Below are positions 56,719 to 64,000 of a stretch of DNA of 64,000 bases, one piece after another. A program made the translations under genes and the position numbers. The stretch spans positions 186,001 through 250,000 of the forward strand of contig NZ_VOSC01000005.1 of the NCBI RefSeq assembly GCF_007997385.1. Reading direction: 5' to 3'. This stretch comes from Seonamhaeicola algicola (GTDB lineage Bacteria; Bacteroidota; Bacteroidia; Flavobacteriales; Flavobacteriaceae). The notes under the pieces are model-generated. The model searched no databases and was not told the origin of the DNA. It saw only the letters and a program-made list of their open reading frames with translations. Position 1 is the stretch's first letter; the number at the start of each line of letters is the position of its first letter.

Positions 56719-59100
56719 GTGATTAAAAATGATGATGATTTGGAAAAGTATTTAAGCCAACTTAATGATGCGCAATTACAGCCTACCATACAAATTGAAG
56801 GCCCTATGATAGTAATTGCAGGAGCAGGTTCTGGTAAAACTAGAGTGCTTACGTATAGAATTGCATACATGATGAGTAAAGGTATTGATGCCTTTAATAT
56901 TTTAGCATTAACATTTACAAACAAAGCAGCACGCGAAATGAAAGAGCGTATTGCCAGTATTGTGGGTAGTACCGAAGCTAAAAACCTATGGATGGGAACA
57001 TTTCACTCGGTATTTGCTAGAATTTTACGTAGTGAAGCCGATAAATTAGGCTACCCAAGTAATTTTACTATTTATGATACACAAGATTCTGATAGGTTAA
57101 TACGCGATATTATTAAAGAATTACAACTAGACAAAGATGTTTATAAGTATAAACAAATACGTTCTAGAATTTCATCATACAAAAACAGTTTAATTACGGT
57201 ACGTGCGTATTTTCAAAATCCTGAACTTATTGAGGCTGATACCATGGCACGCAGACCACGCATGGGCGATATTTACAAAGCCTATGTAGAGCGTTGTTTT
57301 AAAGCAGGCGCTATGGATTTTGATGATTTGCTGCTTAAAACCAATGAACTTTTAACGCGCTACCCAGAGGTGTTAGCCAAATACCAAAACCGTTTTAAAT
57401 ATATTTTAGTTGATGAGTACCAAGATACCAACCACTCACAATATTTAATAGTACGCGCACTATCAGATAAGTTTCAAAATATATGCGTTGTGGGTGATGA
57501 TGCCCAAAGTATTTATGCATTCCGTGGGGCAAACATTAATAATATTTTAAACTTTCAAAAAGATTATGATGATGTTAAAGTGTTTAGGTTAGAACAAAAT
57601 TACCGCTCAACCAAAAACATTGTAAACGCAGCAAATTCTGTAATAGATAAAAACCAAACCAAACTAGACAAAGTGGTTTGGACGGCCAATGATGATGGTG
57701 GTAAAATTGTAGTACACCGCTCATTAACCGATGCCGATGAAGGACGCTATGTAGCGAGTACTATTTTTGATAATAAAATGAATCATCAACTTCAAAACAG
57801 CGATTTTGCCATTCTGTATAGAACCAACGCACAATCACGCTCTATTGAAGATGCCTTACGTAAGCGCGATATTCCATATAGAATTTACGGTGGTTTATCA
57901 TTCTACCAACGTAAAGAAATTAAAGATGTACTATCCTATTTAAGGCTTATAATTAACCCTAAAGATGAAGAAGCTTTAAAGCGTGTTATAAACTTTCCGC
58001 CACGAGGTATAGGGCAAACAACCATAGATAAATTAATGGTAGCAGCCAATGGCTACAACCGTTCTATTTTTGAGGTTATGAAAAACATTGATAAAACCAA
58101 TGTTAAAGTAAATTCGGGCACCAAAAATAAATTGTTAGATTTTGTAACCTTAATAGAAAGTTACCAAGTAATGAACCAAACAGCCGATGTGTTTGAGCTA
58201 GCAGAACACGTTACCAAAAGCAGTGGTTTAATAAAAGAATTTAATAAAGATGGAACACCCGAAGGTGTTACCAGAATGGAAAATATTGAAGAACTTTTAA
58301 ATGGTATGCAAGACTTTGTTGAAGGCCAAAAAGAAATTGCCGATGCCACAGGGTCTTTAACCGAGTTTTTAGAAGATGTTGCCCTAGCTACCGATATGGA
58401 TAATGATAAAGATGATGGTGATAAAGTGGCACTTATGACCATTCACTTAGCAAAAGGTTTAGAGTTTCCGTATGTATATATAGTTGGTTTAGAAGAAGAT
58501 TTATTTCCAAGTGCTATGAGTATGAATACCCGTAGCGAGTTAGAAGAAGAACGCCGTTTGTTTTATGTAGCTTTAACAAGAGCCGAAAAGCAAGCGTATT
58601 TAACCTATGCATTATCACGTTACCGATGGGGGAAATTAGTAGATTCTGAACCAAGTAGATTTATTCAAGAAATTGACGAGGCATATTTAGATATTCAAAC
58701 ACCCATTGAAGAACAACGTATTAATCCTATGCTTAGCGCCGATATTTTTGGTGATGTTGATTCAAACGGACACAAAACGGTGTATAACAAAGTACGTTTT
58801 AAGCCAGCAAAACAGCCTACTTTTAAAAAAGGACAAACCAAACAAGCACCAGAAAAATACCAAGCACCAACACCTAAAAATTTAAAACGGGTATCTAGCG
58901 CAACAAGTAGTGCTGCAAACACCAATTTATTTGATGGTAATTTAGCTGCAGGTAATATGGTTAAGCACGAACGTTTTGGTACAGGCGAAGTTTTAAAAAT
59001 TGAAGGCACAGGTGCCGATACTAAAGCCGAAATTAAATTTACAGGTGTTGGTGTTAAAAAACTATTGCTAAGGTTTGCTAAATTAGAGGTAATAGGCTAA
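56719..59100 (+). CDS. UvrD/PcrA-family ATP-dependent DNA helicase
   Basis: A 793-residue superfamily 1A helicase with all motifs: GAGSGKTRVLTYR (Walker A) near residue 36, VDEYQDTNHSQY near 231, VGDDAQSIYAFRG near 257, EQNYRST near 293, TIHLAKGLEFPYVYI near 574 and ALTRAEKQAY near 625. A PcrA-type C-terminal Tudor-like segment (VKHERFGTGEVLKIEG) ends it. No in-frame ATG precedes the body: the start is the GTG at 56719 or the TTG at 56740 (giving MEKYLSQLNDAQ, which resembles relatives). It unwinds DNA in nucleotide excision repair and clears RNA polymerase or RecA from DNA. Confidence 0.93.
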   Translation: MIKNDDDLEKYLSQLNDAQLQPTIQIEGPMIVIAGAGSGKTRVLTYRIAYMMSKGIDAFNILALTFTNKAAREMKERIASIVGSTEAKNLWMGTFHSVFARILRSEADKLGYPSNFTIYDTQDSDRLIRDIIKELQLDKDVYKYKQIRSRISSYKNSLITVRAYFQNPELIEADTMARRPRMGDIYKAYVERCFKAGAMDFDDLLLKTNELLTRYPEVLAKYQNRFKYILVDEYQDTNHSQYLIVRALSDKFQNICVVGDDAQSIYAFRGANINNILNFQKDYDDVKVFRLEQNYRSTKNIVNAANSVIDKNQTKLDKVVWTANDDGGKIVVHRSLTDADEGRYVASTIFDNKMNHQLQNSDFAILYRTNAQSRSIEDALRKRDIPYRIYGGLSFYQRKEIKDVLSYLRLIINPKDEEALKRVINFPPRGIGQTTIDKLMVAANGYNRSIFEVMKNIDKTNVKVNSGTKNKLLDFVTLIESYQVMNQTADVFELAEHVTKSSGLIKEFNKDGTPEGVTRMENIEELLNGMQDFVEGQKEIADATGSLTEFLEDVALATDMDNDKDDGDKVALMTIHLAKGLEFPYVYIVGLEEDLFPSAMSMNTRSELEEERRLFYVALTRAEKQAYLTYALSRYRWGKLVDSEPSRFIQEIDEAYLDIQTPIEEQRINPMLSADIFGDVDSNGHKTVYNKVRFKPAKQPTFKKGQTKQAPEKYQAPTPKNLKRVSSATSSAANTNLFDGNLAAGNMVKHERFGTGEVLKIEGTGADTKAEIKFTGVGVKKLLLRFAKLEVIG

Positions 59101-59151
59101 TTAGAGGTGTGTTTTAATGGTTTTGTTTCGCGTTGTTGGTAACAGTGTTTA

Positions 59152-59646
59152 TCAGTCAAAAGGCTCATTGTAAATATGTTTAACAATTCCGTCTGTTATA
59201 ACAATTTCATTTCCGTTTACAATTGCGTTTCCAGAAAATGTAGCACTAAAGCACGAATTAGTATTTACAAGTACATTACTTTCTAGTTTACCTTCAACAA
59301 CAAAATCACTTTCGGCAGAAGTCCCTTTTTGTACTCTGAAATAGTTAAATTCTTCTATAATGTTTGTGTCTGTTTTTTTGTAAGGAAGTTTTAGTGTTAT
59401 TGCATAAGAATCTTGCTGTGGTTGAAATTTACCTGAAAATAACCATAAACTTAAAGTATGCCCCGAATCATCATAATCTAAATCAATACCCCAACCATTA
59501 ACTTCAAATTGTTTCAGTTCGCCATTAATTTTCATAGATATAATTTCAGATTGAGGACAAGTATTATTATTGTCATCATCGCTTGAGCAAGAATTAATTA
59601 AGATTAACCCAATCAAGACAAGTAATAAGATTTTAATGTTTTGCAT
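59152..59646 (-). CDS. Lipoprotein of unknown function
   Basis: A 164-residue protein with a lipobox INSC at about residue 20 followed by Ser-Ser-Asp-Asp-Asp-Asn. This is the Cys plus acidic/Ser pattern that exports lipoproteins to the Bacteroidetes cell surface. The mature part is beta-rich (calycin-like pattern: GWGIDLDYDDSGHTLSLWLF, then YAITLKLPY). No enzyme motif is visible. It is convergent with the helicase gene and has a 185-bp gap upstream. Confidence 0.75.
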   Translation of the reverse strand: MQNIKILLLVLIGLILINSCSSDDDNNNTCPQSEIISMKINGELKQFEVNGWGIDLDYDDSGHTLSLWLFSGKFQPQQDSYAITLKLPYKKTDTNIIEEFNYFRVQKGTSAESDFVVEGKLESNVLVNTNSCFSATFSGNAIVNGNEIVITDGIVKHIYNEPFD

Positions 59647-59832
59647 TATTTCGATTTTTCGTGCATTATCACTAACTAATAAATATAACTAAGTAATCGT
59701 TTTCTTTTTAAATAAGACTATTACTTCATTACACGCAATAGCTAAATTATGGTTTTATGTATAATTTGTGCTCTATACAATGGTTTTGTACTTCAAAATC
59801 ATTTGAACTGATGTGTTATAAATTAAGTGTAA

Positions 59833-60801
59833 TTATTTAACCATACAAACAGAGTTTACATTACCAGAACCGTCATATTCTTTAACGCTATTATTAGGGT
59901 CTGTAATCCATTGCCCATCAACAATAAACTTGTAGTGGTGTTTACCACCCGAAAGCGGTACTACGTATTTCCAACCATAATCGGTTTTGCGCATTTTATA
60001 TAAATACGTATTCCAGTTATTAAAAGAACCAGACAGTATCACTTTTTTAGCATTTGTATAACCTCTTAGTTTAAAAGCTGTGTAGGCTTTTATATCTATA
60101 ACCGAATTGAATTCACCATACTCATTAGGTGTTTTATTGGGGTTGTGTGGATCTTCAATCCAGTGCCCATCAACAATAAAGCGGTACTGGTACACATCGG
60201 GTTTCATTTGCAATGTAAGTTCCCAACCAGTAGGGGTGCTTTTCATTTTAAACAAGTTTTCATGCCACTTATTAAATGACCCCGCTAAAATAACACGCTT
60301 TGCGTTTTTGTAACCATCTAATTTAAAATGTACATTACCATTATCATCAGGGTAGGCCGTATACATTTTTAAGTTGTAAATACCTTTTAGCTTTACATTG
60401 TGTTGTTTGGCTTTAGCAATGTTGGGTATTTGTTTAGAAGGCTCAGCCCAATAACTGTTGTTTATTATAAACTTAAATTCGTATGCAAAATTATCAGAAA
60501 AATCTAGAATGCTTTTTTTAAGTTGATATACGTATTGGTCAACTTTTGCCATTTTCCAGTGGTTTCTAGACCATAAATTGAATTCGCCAGCAACTACCAC
60601 ATTTTCAATATCAAAATCTTTAAATTCTAAAACTTGCCCTGTATGCTCTTGGGTAAATTTTTGGTAATCTCTTATATCAAAAGTAAATACCACCGTATCG
60701 CCTTCAATTTTATAACCTTTAAATGTGTTTTTTTGTGCAAAAGTAGATAAAGAAAAGGCGGCAATGGTTAAAAACAGTATATGTGTAATTAATGGTTTCA
60801 A
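59833..60801 (-). CDS. Secreted protein with three CBM48-like (AMPK glycogen-binding) modules, TTG start
   Basis: A 322-residue protein with a signal peptide (residues 1-22). It holds three tandem modules of the CBM48/AMPK-beta type. Each has a V(I/V)(L/V)(A/S)GSFN.W core (near residues 68, 170 and 255) and a KFI-DG-W-DP strand; the first is most divergent. CBM48 modules bind glycogen-like glucans, but no catalytic domain is attached. The start is TTG at 60801 in a TTGA overlap with the stop of the upstream protease-like gene, a clear case of translational coupling. It probably binds a glucan or a structural partner in the envelope. Confidence 0.8.
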   Translation of the reverse strand: MKPLITHILFLTIAAFSLSTFAQKNTFKGYKIEGDTVVFTFDIRDYQKFTQEHTGQVLEFKDFDIENVVVAGEFNLWSRNHWKMAKVDQYVYQLKKSILDFSDNFAYEFKFIINNSYWAEPSKQIPNIAKAKQHNVKLKGIYNLKMYTAYPDDNGNVHFKLDGYKNAKRVILAGSFNKWHENLFKMKSTPTGWELTLQMKPDVYQYRFIVDGHWIEDPHNPNKTPNEYGEFNSVIDIKAYTAFKLRGYTNAKKVILSGSFNNWNTYLYKMRKTDYGWKYVVPLSGGKHHYKFIVDGQWITDPNNSVKEYDGSGNVNSVCMVK

Positions 60802-61763
60802 TGTGTTGGTAACGGAAAATCTATAAAATATAAAGTTTCTTTTTTGTAATTAATAATAGTGCGTTTTTGCGCAAAAAATTCATACCCTAAAATACCGTCT
60901 AAATCTGTGCCAAAGGCTTCATTCATGTTACTTAAATTTGTTAATACGGTTAACATAGGGCCAAAATAAATACGTTTGCTTAGTTTAACACGGTGTAATT
61001 TACCGGCTAATACTTCAATACGTTTATGTTTACTAGCTCCAGTTAATATAAGTCTTTTTTTAGGAATAAAATACTTTAAAGCCTTTTCGTTAATGCGTTT
61101 ATTAATTTGGTTAAATTCTGCCGCACTATCTATACCCAATTTTACAAAATGGTTATTTATAAAACCATTAACAACAATGGTATGTTTTTTTAGGGTAAAG
61201 TTAAGGCTATCAGTAATTTTTTCAAGGTATACATGTGGTGTTAGTTTGTTGCCAACATGGTCTGTTTTTGTAAGTGTTATTTGGTTTAAGTACATATCAA
61301 TAAACACTTCATAATCTTTAAGAATATGATACCCAATAATACCTAAAATTTTTAGTTTTTTAGTGTTTTCAATATGCGATAAATCAATAACATCCGATGT
61401 TTTATTTTCTAAAGTAAAGCCCTGTAAAGCTATCTTTTTTATATGTTTTTGGTGTAAATTTTCAATATTGTGAAGCACGCCTGTAGTGTTACCTTCTTTT
61501 TTATTAAAGGCATATACATTTTGAAAATGTGTCTTGTTTAAAATGAAACTTTCAGACCCTGTATCTATAATAAAATTACCTTTTTTATTAAGCAATTCGG
61601 CTTCAACAACCATTAAATGATCTACTAGCTTAAACGGAATTCTAGTAGTATATTTGTTAATATTTTCGGCTTTTGAAAACGTAATAGGAGGTACAATGCC
61701 TGTATTAGCAAGCGCTTTGCTGCTAATTAAAATAAAAGAAAGCATGTAAAAAAGCCTTTGCAT
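60798..61763 (-). CDS. Retropepsin-like aspartic protease with two half-sites
   Basis: A 321-residue protein with a signal peptide (residues 1-19). The first half has a canonical Asp67-Thr68-Gly69 in FIIDTGSESF. The second half has Asp212-Ser213-Ala214 in LGIDSAAEF, keeping the catalytic Asp but not the usual Gly. The C-terminal LDGILGYEFFAQKR motif is typical of this periplasmic retropepsin group. It could work as a single-chain dimer of two repeats. Its stop is shared with the TTG start of the CBM48-like gene by 4 bases, so the two are made together. The substrate is unknown. Confidence 0.8.
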   Translation of the reverse strand: MQRLFYMLSFILISSKALANTGIVPPITFSKAENINKYTTRIPFKLVDHLMVVEAELLNKKGNFIIDTGSESFILNKTHFQNVYAFNKKEGNTTGVLHNIENLHQKHIKKIALQGFTLENKTSDVIDLSHIENTKKLKILGIIGYHILKDYEVFIDMYLNQITLTKTDHVGNKLTPHVYLEKITDSLNFTLKKHTIVVNGFINNHFVKLGIDSAAEFNQINKRINEKALKYFIPKKRLILTGASKHKRIEVLAGKLHRVKLSKRIYFGPMLTVLTNLSNMNEAFGTDLDGILGYEFFAQKRTIINYKKETLYFIDFPLPTH

Positions 61764-61846
61764 ATACTTTAAAAGACGCTTTAAGTAGGTGTATGTTACA
61801 AGAAATTGTTTTAAATTGTTATTTATTAATAAAATACTAAGGTGTT

Positions 61847-62467
61847 ATGGCAACATTTTTAAGAATTTACGAAGAAAACCCCAATGCAAGAGATATTGAA
61901 AAAGCGGTTGCTATTTTAAAACGCGGCGGTTTAATAATTTACCCAACCGATACGGTGTATAGTTTGGGTTGCAGTATTACCAATATTAAAGCTTTAGAGC
62001 GTGTAGCACAAATAAAAGGCGTGAAATTAGAAAAAGCTAACTTTTCATTTGTATGCCATGATTTAAGTAATTTAAGTGATTATGTAAAGCAAATAGACAC
62101 CTCGGTTTTTAAAATACTTAAACGTGCATTACCAGGGCCCTATACTTTTGTATTGCCCGGTGCAAAATCGTTACCAAATCCGTTTAAAAAACGTAAAACC
62201 GTTGGTATACGTGTGCCCGATAATGCCATAACTTTAGAGCTGGTAAAGCAATTGGGGAACCCCATTATTTCAACCTCTATTTATGATGAAGATGCTGTTA
62301 TAGAATACACCACAGACCCTGAACTTATACTTGAAAAATGGGGCAATATTGTAGATGTGGTTATTGATGGTGGTTATGGCGATAATGTGCCATCTACCAT
62401 TATTGATTTATCAAATGATACCCCCGAAGTGGTACGTGAAGGTAAAGGCACTTTAAACATATTTTAA
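61847..62467 (+). CDS. YrdC/Sua5-family threonylcarbamoyl-AMP synthase-like protein
   Basis: A 206-residue protein with the YrdC fold. The N-terminal GGLIIYPTDTVYSLGC segment near residue 28 and the KLEKANFSFVCHD strand with LPGPYTFVLPG near residue 93 are typical. The family makes threonylcarbamoyl-AMP, the donor for t6A37 modification of ANN-decoding tRNAs. The YciO subgroup is close and not clearly separable here, so the role is tentative at the subgroup level. It stands alone, with 83 bp upstream and the repeat-rich gene-free block downstream. Confidence 0.9.
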   Translation: MATFLRIYEENPNARDIEKAVAILKRGGLIIYPTDTVYSLGCSITNIKALERVAQIKGVKLEKANFSFVCHDLSNLSDYVKQIDTSVFKILKRALPGPYTFVLPGAKSLPNPFKKRKTVGIRVPDNAITLELVKQLGNPIISTSIYDEDAVIEYTTDPELILEKWGNIVDVVIDGGYGDNVPSTIIDLSNDTPEVVREGKGTLNIF

Positions 62468-62570
62468 CCGTTTTTATACCTCCAAAAAACACAAGTTTAC
62501 TGCTATATTACTACTACCGTGTTTTTTCAAAAAAAAGCCTTGTTAACCCCAGTAAAATAAGGGGCTAAGA

Positions 62571-62655
62571 ACGGTACGGACGAACAAATTGATTCGTCCG
62601 TACCGTTTGGCGCATTCATGCGGACGAATAAAATGATTCGTCCGCATGATTTTTT
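62571..62655 (+). repeat. Tandem perfect hairpins with shared GGACGAA core, ending in T run
   Basis: Hairpin 1 (62571-62606) is a perfect 14-bp stem (ACGGTACGGACGAA and its complement) with an 8-base loop. Hairpin 2 (62616-62649) is another perfect 14-bp stem (TCATGCGGACGAAT and its complement) with a 6-base loop, followed by six T. The arms share CGGACGAA. The second could terminate the yrdC transcript, but two matched stems are more than a terminator needs. A REP-like element or a structured RNA is the alternative. Confidence 0.7.
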
Positions 62656-62864
62656 ACAACCTTCAAGCAGGGTATTTTTTTTAGGTTTTTTTACAGTAGA
62701 AGTGTTGTTTAAAAAGCCTATAAATTACTGGCTGATTGTAGTGTGTTTTATTTAAGAAATTTCATATATTTAACAACTCTCTCTTAAAAAAATAGCAGCT
62801 TGTTTTTAGTTGTGTATAACTTATTGATAGTAAGTATTAAAGTGTTTTTAATAAAAATTCACAG

Positions 62865-63062
62865 ACCTGTGAATTATCCAAAAAATAAAGAACTGACCAA
62901 GCGTAGCGACCGATGAACACATTAATTTAAAATAATATCAGTGATATAAAGCAATTCACAACATGCCGAAATAGTAAATGATGAATTTTTTACCTGTGAA
63001 TTATCCATAAAAATAAAAAACTAACCAAACGTAGCCACCAATACGCACATTAATTTAAAATA
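62865..63062. repeat. Imperfect direct repeat of about 70 bp, two copies
   Basis: Copy 1 (62865-62934) and copy 2 (62992-63061) share ACCTGTGAATTATCCA, a GACCAAGCGTAGCGACC-like core and CACATTAATTTAAAATA, with substitutions and a one-base indel between them. The spacing between starts is 127 bases. No gene or known insertion sequence lies in them. Confidence 0.65.
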
Positions 63063-63088
63063 GCGGTGTGAGACTAAAAAAAACTACA

Positions 63089-63123
63089 AAAAAAGACAAG
63101 CCTATAAAGCTTGTCTTTTTTTA
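63089..63123 (-). terminator. Rho-independent terminator of the collagen-like lipoprotein gene
   Basis: The stem AAAAGACAAGC/GCTTGTCTTTT with a 7-base loop is flanked by A and T runs on both sides. It lies 16 bases past the stop codon at 63139 and could also stop plus-strand transcripts. Confidence 0.88.
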
Positions 63124-63138
63124 TTAAGTTACAAACAA

Positions 63139-63654
63139 CTATTTTTTTGCTAGTGCATGTGCTTGTTTGTATGTTAAGTGTTTAAGGTCTTGTTTTGAAG
63201 TAAGCGTGTTTGATGCTTCTATAATAAAGTATCTTATTTCTGATATGCTTGCATTTAAAATATCTCCATTTTTTAATGCGTATACTGTAATTACATTGGG
63301 TTTATAGGTGAAAGCAATAACCTGTTGTCCTCCAGAGTTATTTGGAAAAGAATAGGTTATTGGGTACCAAGCATCATCAAAACTTAGCTTAAAGTATGCA
63401 TGTATTAGCACATTATTAATAGTTTCTTCATTTAAATCAGGGTCATTTATTTCAAAAACGTTTGCAGGAGCGCCTAAATAGAATCCTTCTGTCCAACTAA
63501 CGTTGTTTACCGTTTTCATTATAACATTGGCATTACCAGGAGCACCTTGTGGGCCTTGTTCACCATCAGCACCGTCTTCAGGGGAGCAAGCTATTGTAAG
63601 TGATAAAAATAAAAGGGAGCATAGGTAAGTCATTTTTAATTGTAATTGTTTCAT
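63139..63654 (-). CDS. Lipoprotein with short collagen-like Gly-X-Y segment
   Basis: A 171-residue protein with a lipobox LTIAC near residue 23, then Ser-Pro-Glu-Asp. A short Gly-X-Y run follows (GADGEQGPQGAPG, about residues 28-40). Collagen-like repeats this short are found at the start of many Bacteroidetes lipoproteins and probably serve as a spacer or trimerisation stalk. The remaining 130 residues are a beta-rich domain without known motifs (FYLGAPANVFEIN, WYPITYSFPNN). Function is unknown. It is a single-gene unit ending in a strong terminator. Confidence 0.78.
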   Translation of the reverse strand: MKQLQLKMTYLCSLLFLSLTIACSPEDGADGEQGPQGAPGNANVIMKTVNNVSWTEGFYLGAPANVFEINDPDLNEETINNVLIHAYFKLSFDDAWYPITYSFPNNSGGQQVIAFTYKPNVITVYALKNGDILNASISEIRYFIIEASNTLTSKQDLKHLTYKQAHALAKK

Positions 63655-63776
63655 GATAAGTAATTTTTAAATATGGTTTTATGTATTTATGTCCATTTTT
63701 AAAAAAGGTTAACATCAATTTTTAAAAAATTATTTTACCATCACTAAATATAGTATCACCTAAACGGTTTACATAA

Positions 63777-63802
63777 AAAAGCCCAACAAAGGTTGGGCTT
63801 TA
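63777..63802 (-). terminator. Rho-independent terminator of the OmpA-family gene
   Basis: The 10-bp stem AAAGCCCAAC/GTTGGGCTTT with a 6-base centre is followed on the minus strand by further T. It lies 26 bases past the stop codon at 63828. Confidence 0.88.
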
Positions 63803-63827
63803 GTACATATATGTTTTTAACTAACTA

Positions 63828-64000
63828 CTAGTTTGTAGCAGATAAGTTTTTCATTTCTTTTTCAATCATGTCGTAAAACTGATCAATTTTAGGTAATACA
63901 ACAATACGTGTACGTCTGTTTTTTGCTCTGTTTTCAGCAGTATTGTTATCTACTAAAGGTACGTAGTGGCTACGTCCTGCAGCAATTAACTGGCTTGGGT
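63828..64000 (-). CDS. OmpA/MotB-family protein, C-terminal end (rest outside window)
   Basis: About 57 residues of the C terminus are present on the minus strand, with the stop at 63828-63830. The segment LIAAGRSHYVPLVDNNT and the NRAKNRRTRIVVLPKID stretch that follows are the peptidoglycan-binding end of an OmpA-like domain, where the NRR-R basic motif is diagnostic. The last residues form a short amphipathic helix. OmpA-type proteins anchor the outer membrane to the cell wall. The N-terminal part is outside the window. Confidence 0.85.
   Translation of the reverse strand, partial: PSQLIAAGRSHYVPLVDNNTAENRAKNRRTRIVVLPKIDQFYDMIEKEMKNLSATN

Larger units (their letters stand above)
62468..63138. 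other. 671-bp gene-free block with hairpins and direct repeats
   Basis: There is no convincing reading frame. From left to right it contains a small CCCC-N10-GGGG hairpin (62547-62564), two long perfect hairpins (62571-62606, 62616-62649) and a 9-bp inverted repeat AATTCACAG/CTGTGAATT (62856-62875). Then come two copies of an imperfect repeat of about 70 bases (from 62865 and 62992) and a terminator at 63089-63123. Several of these may be remnants of mobile repeat sequences. Confidence 0.7.

Overview
The window is AT-rich chromosomal DNA from a member of the Bacteroidetes, most likely a (marine-type) Flavobacteriaceae. The evidence is a type IX secretion (T9SS) type B cargo with its PorP/SprF partner, lipoproteins with a Cys followed by Ser/Asp-rich export signals, a GH3-family acyl-adenylase, bacillithiol synthesis (bshA), a pfkA-gapA pair, and a promoter-like TTG-N20-TAnnTTTG element of the kind used by this phylum. 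I see no rRNA, tRNA, CRISPR array, transposase or phage gene. Genes are tightly packed on both strands.

Layout. 1-7.9 kb: end of a TamB-like envelope protein, upper glycolysis (pfkA-gapA), a BadF/GlcNAc-kinase-like protein, a ModF-like double ABC ATPase and GMP reductase. 8.0-12.5 kb: a hybrid sensor kinase whose phospho-accepting His is Tyr, RidA and an LptD-like protein. 12.7-25.2 kb: a long run of plus-strand genes: periplasmic amidase, MlaD, a split Fe-S oxidoreductase, serB, a NagZ/beta-lactamase-fold fusion, bshA and a GH3 acyl-adenylase. 25.2-28.9 kb: minus-strand genes (metallopeptidase-like, DUF1801, ThuA, a small beta-barrel and an LpxH-like phosphoesterase). 29.1-35.2 kb: aroC, then a compact five-gene cluster: GshB-like ATP-grasp ligase, lipoprotein, mercaptopyruvate sulfurtransferase/TerB-like fusion, N-formylglutamate-amidohydrolase-like enzyme and a DUF1704 zincin.

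35.5-39.9 kb is the most accessory-looking part. It holds a DCC oxidoreductase and a TPR/membrane/HTH regulator on the minus strand, then divergently a lipoprotein of the thiol-activated (cholesterol-dependent) cytolysin superfamily. The 312 bp between regulator and toxin carries four TGTCCAT repeats, two of them one helical turn apart just upstream of a TAAGTTTG promoter box. 40-46.5 kb: mutS2-like, recG and an M1 aminopeptidase. 46.5-53.3 kb: PorP/SprF plus a 1936-residue modular surface protein. 53.5-62.5 kb: patatin, a membrane-anchored GltB-like flavoprotein, a UvrD/PcrA helicase, a lipoprotein, a triple CBM48-like protein coupled to a retropepsin-like protease, and a YrdC/Sua5 protein. 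62.5-63.1 kb: a gene-free block with tandem perfect hairpins and an imperfect ~70 bp direct repeat. The window closes with a collagen-like lipoprotein and the 3' end of an OmpA-family gene.

The strongest candidates for undescribed biology are the cytolysin/regulator locus and the ligase/amidohydrolase/zincin cluster. Close behind are the kinase with Tyr at the phospho-acceptor site and the structured non-coding elements at 35.34-35.42 kb and 62.57-62.66 kb. All functional calls come from motif reading; no database search was run.
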